Of a stretch of 64,000 nt of DNA, positions 57,234 to 64,000 are shown in pieces; position 1 is the first letter of the stretch; each line of letters begins with the position of its first letter. A program made the position numbers and the translations under genes. The stretch is from NCBI GenBank assembly GCA_965261925.1, contig OZ253486.1, positions 1,178,001 through 1,242,000 on the forward strand, read 5' to 3'. Under the pieces are notes generated by a model. The model was given only the letters and a program-made list of their open reading frames with translations. It was not told where the DNA came from and did not search any database. The DNA is from Bin87 sp965261925. Its GTDB lineage: Bacteria; Chloroflexota; Dehalococcoidia; Lucifugimonadales; UBA3495.

Positions 57234-60200
57234 CGGACCAGAGTTGCCGCTTGCGGGCAAATTACCGCGCGCGGCTGGCTGGTTCCGGTTAGCTGCTGAA
57301 ATCGGGCGCATTTCCACGGAGAGATCTGGGCTGCTCGCCACAGCCAGTACACCCTGGCCGGATGGTATTTGCTGGAAGTTGGCCGCGGCGGGACTCTCAT
57401 TGGCGAGTACGACACCGGGCTGATCAAGTTGTCAACCGGAAGTTGAGCCTCGCTGGTGACCTGAATCTCACTGGGGTAAATTGAGGCAGACCGCATGGCG
57501 GCCTCCCCAGTCGGTTCTCCAAACACCGCAGGTTGGATGTCGTTACCAAACCCAACAGTAATATCGCGGGCGGTCAGCAGATGAACGCGCGCCGGGTTCG
57601 AGTGGTCGTTGTTGGAGTTTGTGTCGAATTCCGCATCAATCCGGACCAGTAGGTCGTACTCGCCTACCGGGTACCGCAGCGTTTTCCAGGTGAACTCCAC
57701 GTTTTTGAATTCGCCCGGCTCCAGGCTCACGCTTTTCTCGTACATGGGATCGTGATTGACATTGTCCAACAAGACGACGACCCCTCTGCCGGCGTGTGGT
57801 CCCAGGTTCTGCACCACGGCGGTTATATGGACCCAGTCGCCCTTTACGGTCGGGCGCAACGGTTCCGGCGGTAGGAAATCGACCACCGCAAAATCGACCG
57901 CAGGGGGCAGCAGTTCAATTGCGAAATCTCGCACCGCCCCGACCACTCCAATTATTTGTACGCGGAACAGGTGCTCTCCAGGCTCATAGCGGCTGGTGCG
58001 CCAGTCGAACGAAGCTGAGCCGACGGCTCCCGGTGCTACACGAGGCCGACGTGTTTCGGGTAGTTTGTCGCCCGAAGGGAAGTACAACGTAACCGGGATA
58101 TTGGCGGCAACCGGTCCGTTGTTGCGGACTGCAACCGCAATGGATACGGGTTCGCCCACCACGGGCGATTTGGGGCTCCACGATATTTCGATGATCGAAG
58201 CCATCAGTTGAGCAGGCACGAGTCTGATCTGAATCGTAGCGGATGTGTCCAGCTCCGTGATGTTGTAGTCCGCCAGCAGCGTCGCCGTCAGGGTATGAAC
58301 GCCGGCGTCATAGCTGGCAGTCTTCCAAATGAACTCTACCCGTGCAGGTTCTCCCGGTTCGATTCGCGATGACTTCCGCTCTGGTGTCTTCTGGTCAGAC
58401 GGGAACGCAAGTTGCACCGGGACGTTCAGAGCAAGCGGGCCGTTGTTGATAATGTTTACCCAGATTTGCACGGCCTGACCCTTGACGGCCGTCTCGCCAG
58501 GGTCGGAGCCCATGCCGACGATAGCGACGTCGACAATCGGCGGGAGGAGTTCGACCGTGAACCGGTGCGTTGCTGGCGGGGCGCTTGCCACAACGACAGC
58601 AAACTCGTGGATACCGGGCAGGTAGCGGCTGGTACGCCACGTGAAGGAAGTCGTGCCGGTAGCCCCGGCGTCAATGCGCGGGCGTCGGGTTTCGGGCTGT
58701 TTATCACCCGATAAGAAATGCAGGGTGATGGGGATGTTGGCAGGAATCCGGCCGTCATTCCGTACGGTCACCGTAATAGTGACCGGCTCACCGACCCGCG
58801 GGGATTCCGGACTTACGGCAACGTCGACGATTGTCGCCATTATCACCAACGGTGTGAGCAAAAGCCGGAGTTCCGCGGAGGTTTGCCCTACGGTGACGTT
58901 GTTATCGAGCAGGATCGCGGCGCGCAAGAGGTGGGTGCCAGCGTCGTAGTTTGATGTGTTCCAGTCAAATGAGACCCGTGCGGTTTCGCCCGGACCCACC
59001 CGTAGCGACCTGATTTCGGGACGTTTGCTGGCTGACGGGAACGTCAGCCGAACCGGAACGATCAAGCCGACCGGTCCATCATTACGTATTTCGATCCAGA
59101 CCTCCACCGGTTCGCCCACCATCGCGGTGTGGACCGGGTACGTACCCATGCCGATGATTGCTACGTTTTCTACGGTCGGCAACAGGTCGATAGTGAAGCG
59201 CTGAAAGGGAGTGCCGGCCGTGGCGAGTTCGATTAGAAACTGGTGTGCCCCGGCCGCGTAATTGCGGGTGAACCAGTCGAAAGTCACGGTCCCAGTTTCA
59301 CCCGGACCCACGCGCGGGTTTTTGGTTTCAGGCCGCTTGTTTGCTGACGGGAAATGAAGGGTTATCGGGATGTTGGCGGCAATTGGCCCGTCGTTGCGAA
59401 CCGTCACCGTTATCGAAACCGATTCTCCAACCGAAGGAGCCACTGGATTCGCGGCGATGTCCACTATGGTGGCCGTGATGGTCAACGGGTTGAGCCGGAA
59501 ATGCAGGTCAACCGATGTCATCCCGCCGGTGACGTTGTACTGCCCGGGCACCGTCACTGTCAGCGTGTGGTCGCCGACGGAGTAGTCTCTCGTTCGCCAC
59601 ACGAAGTTGACCATTCCGGTCTCACCGGAACCCAATGGGGGGCTGAGTGTCTCGGGGTTCTTGGTTTCGGACGGAAAGTGCAACGTTATCGGCACGTTTA
59701 CGGTGGCCGGACCGGTGTTCCGCACTTCCACCTCAATCGTAACCTCTTCACCCTTCATCGCTGTTTCCGCCGGCGAGGCACTGATGCTGACTATCTCAGC
59801 GTCAATGCGAATGGTGATCTCTGAATGGATGATGGCGACGGCACCGAAGTCTCCTGAAGAGGCCACCAACTTCAGCATGTGTTGTCCCACCATCTTGGCG
59901 GAGGGCGGGACACGCCAGGCAATCTGCTCTGCAGATTGACCTTCCGGCGCCAACTCGTGGAGGGTTCTCGTGACTGTCGGTTCGGATTCGTCGCCTATAT
60001 ACAAATCCAGGTCCAGGGAAAGGGGTATTTCACTTTTGTTCTGTATCGTCAGCGAAAGGGTGGCGTCGTCGCCGAGGATCAGCACGTCGGGCGAAACGGA
60101 AACATCCGTCATCTCAATCTTCACCATCGGATCGGTGCGGGTGACTACAAAGGTCGCCGCGTTATTTTCCGGTGACTGATCAATCGCCGCCGAAAGCAGG

Positions 60201-63200
60201 ACTTTGACGGTATGAGCGCCGGGCAGCAATTCGGTCACCGGCACTTCGAGACTTTCTGTTTGGGTTTGACCCGCCGGTATGACCATCGTATGCCGGGACA
60301 GTTCTTGCGGTTCGGTTCCGTCTTGCGGCGCCAGGATGAACTGGACGGCGGCCGGTTCGGTGGCCGGTCCATCATTCGCCACTTCAACGGTCACTTCGAG
60401 GCTATCGGTGGCGAACGGCAGAGTAGTCTGTAGCGCATGAACCGATGCCAGTCGGACATCCACCGTGCCGAATTCCGGCTCTGTCAATGCGTGGCGCGTG
60501 CTGACTTTGTTGCCCGTTTGTTCCCCCAGATACAAAACCAAATCGTCAGGATGGACGATATTAATCCGGTCTGTTGAGGCGTTCGAGTTGTTGGCTTCGT
60601 TGACATCCACGAAGTCGCCCGGGCTTGAGATAGTGATCGCAGCGTCGATGGTTTGGTCGCTCAGGGCCGGAAGTGTTGGAATGATCCACGCGATTTCGCC
60701 TTCTGCCTGGCCGCCGAACGGGACGACGCAATTCGAAAAACACAGCGCTGCGGTATCGCTGATCGTCTGACCCTCGGGCCCGTTCATGGTGAGGGCAAGT
60801 GTGATGTCCGTCTGGCAACTGAAATTGTAGACGCGGTAGGTGGTCCTCAAATTCTCGCCGACGTAGTAGTTCGGGGGTGCGCGTTCCTGATTGCTGAGGT
60901 CCCTGGTGTCGTTGACTTTGACTCGGATGTCTTCCACGCAGCCGTCTACGTCTTCGGTGCCGTCGAAAGCCGACCGGAAAAGCTCGATTTCCAGAAGCCC
61001 CTCGTTGTCATCGGTGGTAGTGTCTTCGGGAAGTTCCGCGGCTACTTTCAGGGTATGCGTTCCGACGGTTTCGCCGGTGGAGTCCCATTGCAGCGCCACC
61101 TCTGAGCTGGATCCGGGTTCAACGACCGACGAGGTTGCCGTTGACGCTGCCGTCGTCTGTTGCAGCGATCCGACCAAGTACAGTCCGACTGGCACCACGA
61201 CCGGAGCCTCTCCGTGGTTGGTGATCGTGGCGACCACTTCCAGCGTTTGACCAATGGCTGCCACCTTGCGATTGATGGTCGCCGCCGTGAGCGCCACTGC
61301 CATGACCGGCGCGCGCAGGGCCACGGTGAGCGATACGGCATCGTTTGCATCGCTGCCGTAGTCCGCTACGCTGGCGACGATCTTTAGCTGATACTCGCCA
61401 GGTTCGGCGTCGCCGGCATCCCACGTCACGCTGGCCCCGACGGTTTCGCCGGCCGGGATCGGCTCGATCGTTGTGGTACCGCTCTCCTCCTCAGAATCAC
61501 CGACATACAGATCAACCACTGCATCGGTGACCTCGGAGTCGCTCTCGTTCAACACTTGTACTTTGACGGTAACGGACGACCCGGCCACGTTGTCTGTCGA
61601 TGCGAGAACAGCCGATGACAACGCTGTGGGATTGCGAATAGTTACGTTGACCGACTGATAGTCGTCGTCATCAGCAACCTGTCCATCCGCCCCGGCGGCG
61701 ACGAACAGTTCTACTTTCCCCACGTCACGCCCGGCCGTGTCCCACCGGATAGTCGCATCTTCCGTATCGCCGGCGGCTATCGAGGCGAAGTCCACGTCGG
61801 CAAGAGCGACGTCAGTCCCCGATTCGTACAAGCCAACCGTCAAGTCTGTCAGCTCTTCCTGGCCGACGTTTTCGACTTGAGCGGTGAACTCGACGGTATC
61901 GCCGGCCACGGCCTCGGCGCTCAGCGGGGAGACGTTTTTGAGCAGGAGCCAGTTTCGCAGCTCGATGTAGTCCTCCGTTGAGTTATTCGTCTCGTCTATA
62001 TCCCCGGCGGTCTCGGCGACCAACTCCAGCTCATAATCCCCCACTGCGGCGGCGGCGGTGTCCCAAGTCAACGTGTCCGACGCCGATACGCCCACGGCCA
62101 AAGCCGGTACAGTCGCCGTATCCGTGGGTTCACCCCGCTCCTGCGTCGCGCCGCTTTCCCTGACGTACAGGCTGACATTCACCTCCCCAGTGTCATGCTC
62201 TCCGGTGTTGCTGAGGGTGAACCCCGCGCTGACGGGATTGCCCGCAACGACCGTATCAGCGAGGGGTTGGGTCAAACTCAACGCCACGTCTACCGGGTTG
62301 TGTAGGGTGAGCGACGCAGTAGCGCTGTCGTTGCTTGAATCGTCGTCGCCAGCAACTGCTGCCACCACGCGCAGGCGGTACGTACCGGCTTCCGCCTCGT
62401 CAGTATCCCACGAGACGGTAACGGTTGCCGTTCCGTCCACGGCGATGGTGTTGGCAGTCTCGGATGCCAGGGGTTCGGCATCTTCTGCGCCGTCGGCGTC
62501 GAACAGCGACACCTCTGGCGTCACCGCCGCAACGTTGCCGTCGTTTTCAAGGGTGACGGTGAAGTCAACCATATCCCCGACCACCGCTTCAGTCGCCGAC
62601 GCCGTGACGGACTTGACGGCGACATCCACCGACGGCTCCAGCAGGGTTACTGTGACCGTCTTGCTGTCGTTGTCCGAGTTACCGTCGCCTTCGGTTTGGG
62701 CCAGAACGCGCAGATTGTGTTTTCCTGCCTCGGCCTCGTCGGTGTCCCACGTCAGCGTTACGGTTTCGTCATCGCTGGCAGCGAGGGCAGAGACCGTGGC
62801 CGAATCCAATTCTGTGGTATCCGCGCCGTGGTCCAGCGTCACGGTGGTGTCCGCTGCAGCGTCGCCATCGTTTTGTACCGTCACAGTGAAAACAACGCTA
62901 TCTCCAACCACCGCTTCATCCGCTGACGCCGTGACCGACTTGACGGCGATGTCCGGCGCCGGGTCTGGTTCCTCGTTGACGATGTTGATGGACTGGGTGG
63001 ATGTAGCGCTGTTGTTGTCCGGGTTGGCGTCAACAAAACCAGCGGGCGCGGTTACGGTTACGGTGGCAACCACTTTTTCGCCGGTGGTGTTAGGGTGTCT
63101 GCCCAGATCCCATTGAACATTCTCGTTTTTGGTTTCTCCGGCTGCGATGGTGCACCCTTTTGTGCAAGGTGCTGAAGAGCCGTCGGCGTCGTGGACTGTC

Positions 63201-63520
63201 GCCCCGTTCACCGACCCCGTTAGAGCCACTGTGACAGTTACTTCGCGACAGCTTGAATTGACAACATCGTAAAAAATCACGATATCGTCACCATCGGCGT
63301 AATTGGGAGGATCTTGGAAAACATAGCCGTTACCGCGATCATAAACGGACAGATTCTGGATGCTGACGTCGTCCACGCAGGACTGCTGCGGGGTCGCGCT
63401 CTCTGCAACGCCGGCAGGTAGGAATGCCTTCCAACCAGCGGGCCCGGGCGTTATGATCGCCAAAGCCACGCAGCCGGTTATTGCCACCAGAATCAATGCC
63501 AGCGGGCGAACGCCGTTCAT
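57230..63520 (-). CDS. Giant exported CARDB-repeat protein
   Basis: A 2096-residue protein with an N-terminal signal/anchor segment (LALILVAITGCVALAII), then about 17 Ig-like domains of 100-140 residues. Typical domain: V-x-[DV]-V-A-[VI], V-G-[DE]-x-V, T-V-x-N-D-G, W-[DR]-T-x-x-Y-x-x-G-x-H-x-L. This is the CARDB type used by extracellular adhesins and S-layer-associated proteins. A Cys-containing module with FVDANPDNNSAT-like ends occurs at about 47-190 and 859-994. Residues about 1241-1872 alternate two domain types three times. The last 60 residues are rich in Trp, Arg and Cys, unlike the rest. No sortase or SLH motif is seen. Confidence 0.85.
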   Translation of the reverse strand: MNGVRPLALILVAITGCVALAIITPGPAGWKAFLPAGVAESATPQQSCVDDVSIQNLSVYDRGNGYVFQDPPNYADGDDIVIFYDVVNSSCREVTVTVALTGSVNGATVHDADGSSAPCTKGCTIAAGETKNENVQWDLGRHPNTTGEKVVATVTVTAPAGFVDANPDNNSATSTQSINIVNEEPDPAPDIAVKSVTASADEAVVGDSVVFTVTVQNDGDAAADTTVTLDHGADTTELDSATVSALAASDDETVTLTWDTDEAEAGKHNLRVLAQTEGDGNSDNDSKTVTVTLLEPSVDVAVKSVTASATEAVVGDMVDFTVTLENDGNVAAVTPEVSLFDADGAEDAEPLASETANTIAVDGTATVTVSWDTDEAEAGTYRLRVVAAVAGDDDSSNDSATASLTLHNPVDVALSLTQPLADTVVAGNPVSAGFTLSNTGEHDTGEVNVSLYVRESGATQERGEPTDTATVPALAVGVSASDTLTWDTAAAAVGDYELELVAETAGDIDETNNSTEDYIELRNWLLLKNVSPLSAEAVAGDTVEFTAQVENVGQEELTDLTVGLYESGTDVALADVDFASIAAGDTEDATIRWDTAGRDVGKVELFVAAGADGQVADDDDYQSVNVTIRNPTALSSAVLASTDNVAGSSVTVKVQVLNESDSEVTDAVVDLYVGDSEEESGTTTIEPIPAGETVGASVTWDAGDAEPGEYQLKIVASVADYGSDANDAVSLTVALRAPVMAVALTAATINRKVAAIGQTLEVVATITNHGEAPVVVPVGLYLVGSLQQTTAASTATSSVVEPGSSSEVALQWDSTGETVGTHTLKVAAELPEDTTTDDNEGLLEIELFRSAFDGTEDVDGCVEDIRVKVNDTRDLSNQERAPPNYYVGENLRTTYRVYNFSCQTDITLALTMNGPEGQTISDTAALCFSNCVVPFGGQAEGEIAWIIPTLPALSDQTIDAAITISSPGDFVDVNEANNSNASTDRINIVHPDDLVLYLGEQTGNKVSTRHALTEPEFGTVDVRLASVHALQTTLPFATDSLEVTVEVANDGPATEPAAVQFILAPQDGTEPQELSRHTMVIPAGQTQTESLEVPVTELLPGAHTVKVLLSAAIDQSPENNAATFVVTRTDPMVKIEMTDVSVSPDVLILGDDATLSLTIQNKSEIPLSLDLDLYIGDESEPTVTRTLHELAPEGQSAEQIAWRVPPSAKMVGQHMLKLVASSGDFGAVAIIHSEITIRIDAEIVSISASPAETAMKGEEVTIEVEVRNTGPATVNVPITLHFPSETKNPETLSPPLGSGETGMVNFVWRTRDYSVGDHTLTVTVPGQYNVTGGMTSVDLHFRLNPLTITATIVDIAANPVAPSVGESVSITVTVRNDGPIAANIPITLHFPSANKRPETKNPRVGPGETGTVTFDWFTRNYAAGAHQFLIELATAGTPFQRFTIDLLPTVENVAIIGMGTYPVHTAMVGEPVEVWIEIRNDGPVGLIVPVRLTFPSASKRPEIRSLRVGPGETARVSFDWNTSNYDAGTHLLRAAILLDNNVTVGQTSAELRLLLTPLVIMATIVDVAVSPESPRVGEPVTITVTVRNDGRIPANIPITLHFLSGDKQPETRRPRIDAGATGTTSFTWRTSRYLPGIHEFAVVVASAPPATHRFTVELLPPIVDVAIVGMGSDPGETAVKGQAVQIWVNIINNGPLALNVPVQLAFPSDQKTPERKSSRIEPGEPARVEFIWKTASYDAGVHTLTATLLADYNITELDTSATIQIRLVPAQLMASIIEISWSPKSPVVGEPVSIAVAVRNNGPVAANIPVTLYFPSGDKLPETRRPRVAPGAVGSASFDWRTSRYEPGEHLFRVQIIGVVGAVRDFAIELLPPAVDFAVVDFLPPEPLRPTVKGDWVHITAVVQNLGPHAGRGVVVLLDNVNHDPMYEKSVSLEPGEFKNVEFTWKTLRYPVGEYDLLVRIDAEFDTNSNNDHSNPARVHLLTARDITVGFGNDIQPAVFGEPTGEAAMRSASIYPSEIQVTSEAQLPVDNLISPVSYSPMRVPPRPTSSKYHPARVYWLWRAAQISPWKCARFQQLTGTSQPRAVICPQAATLVR

Positions 63521-63565
63521 GATCGAACTCGGTTAGCAGAGCCCGCAGGCTAGACGGATCCCGCG

Positions 63566-64000
63566 TCAGGAGCTCGGCTTGGTGTACAACAACATGACCG
63601 CTCCGGTGGCGTTTGCCCCGGCATCAACGGAGATCGCAACTTCGTAGAGGCGGCTCACGTCGCTGGAGCGTTCCAATGCAAATGCCGACACAGCCAACCG
63701 ATCAGGCTCCTGAACGGTGACGACTGCGCTACCATCCACCATTAGCTCGGCGGCCATGGTGGATTGGTCCTGCGTCGAAATACTGGTGATCAATACCGAT
63801 GCTGAGGCCAGGATGTTTCCGATGGTGGGAGGGACAACGAACCTGACCGGGTCGGATGTTCCTCTGTTGGACTCATGGCTAAACAGTACAAAGGCGTTGT
63901 GGTCTGGGTGTTGCCAGTGGTAATAGCCAACCGTGTCGCGATCTGCATCGACGATTTCCGGCACGTCCGGTTTGGCAACCGCCAACACTTCATTAATGGC
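63566..64000 (-). CDS. Partial protein, unrecognised (5' end beyond window)
   Basis: The frame is still open at base 64000 (reading INEVLAVAKPDVPEIV), so the N-terminus is missing and only about 144 residues are seen. It is mainly beta-strand in character (VVTVQEPDRLAVSAFAL, LYEVAISVDAGANATGAVMLL) with one HWQHPDHNAF segment. Its end is 45 nt upstream of the start of the giant CARDB gene on the same strand, so the two are probably co-transcribed and may work together at the cell surface. I cannot name the family. Confidence 0.7.
   Translation of the reverse strand, partial: AINEVLAVAKPDVPEIVDADRDTVGYYHWQHPDHNAFVLFSHESNRGTSDPVRFVVPPTIGNILASASVLITSISTQDQSTMAAELMVDGSAVVTVQEPDRLAVSAFALERSSDVSRLYEVAISVDAGANATGAVMLLYTKPSS

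Overview
The window is GC-rich, densely packed bacterial chromosome with short intergenic gaps and many GTG or TTG starts. It has no rRNA, no tRNA that I could recognise and no CRISPR array. The gene content best fits a Chloroflexota bacterium of the Dehalococcoidia/SAR202 type. The evidence is a DUF2298 (YYY-motif) membrane protein of the kind typical of Chloroflexota and archaea, an F420 cofactor gene (cofE) with an F420/FMN-type split-barrel oxidoreductase, a dnaJ-hspR-clp heat-shock operon, bluB, and many catabolic enzymes (enolase superfamily, amidase, cyclase, glycolate-oxidase-like flavoprotein, TRAP and MFS transporters). This lineage is an inference from gene content; no marker gene proves it.

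Layout. 1-6.2 kb: nitroreductase (cut by the window edge), enoyl-CoA hydratase, a small DUF2283-like pair, an alpha/beta hydrolase, an MFS transporter, a cyclophilin and an asparaginase. 6.3-9.6 kb: a single-chain type IIG/ISP-like restriction-modification enzyme. 9.7-12.4 kb: two tandem MFS paralogues. 12.4-16.9 kb: two coupled HEPN/PaREP1-like genes, a membrane protein, a DinB-like protein, a two-domain protein of an unrecognised family, a RelB/RelE-type module, a GNAT and a PPOX protein. 17-20.3 kb: NIPSNAP, an enolase-superfamily enzyme, a coiled-coil nuclease-like protein and arsM behind a long palindromic operator. 20.4-25.2 kb: two LolD-type ABC ATPases without a permease, rpsU, an FmdB zinc ribbon, two tiny ORFs, dtd and a DinB protein. 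25.3-31.2 kb: ligA, an MNT-HEPN fusion, a hydrolase-remnant/methyltransferase fusion, a frameshifted HEPN gene and an FDOR.

31.2-42.4 kb: the DUF2298 protein, ftsY, an amidase with a probable AtzG-like small partner, a second member of the unrecognised family, a complete single-ORF IS66-family element, divergent bluB and cofE, and an XRE-ImmA/IrrE plus DUF4411 pair. 42.5-46.4 kb: dnaJ-hspR-clp with a visible promoter and HspR-like inverted repeat. 46.6-57.2 kb: a dispersed palindromic repeat, a cyclase, a DUF5679 zinc ribbon, a MerA-like flavoprotein, an orphan TRAP permease, a short CDF-type cation transporter, a sugar isomerase-like protein, an alpha/beta hydrolase and a giant FAD/Fe-S oxidoreductase. 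57.2-63.5 kb: a 2096-residue exported CARDB-repeat protein. A further gene runs off the right edge.

The least explained items are the three-copy unrecognised domain family, the alternating A-B-A-B-A-B organisation of the giant CARDB protein, the hydrolase-remnant methyltransferase, the group of HEPN-type genes, the Cys-rich arsM, and a pair of short elements sharing a peptide (GLE-x-LPFGYF) with mostly synonymous differences around two tiny ORFs.
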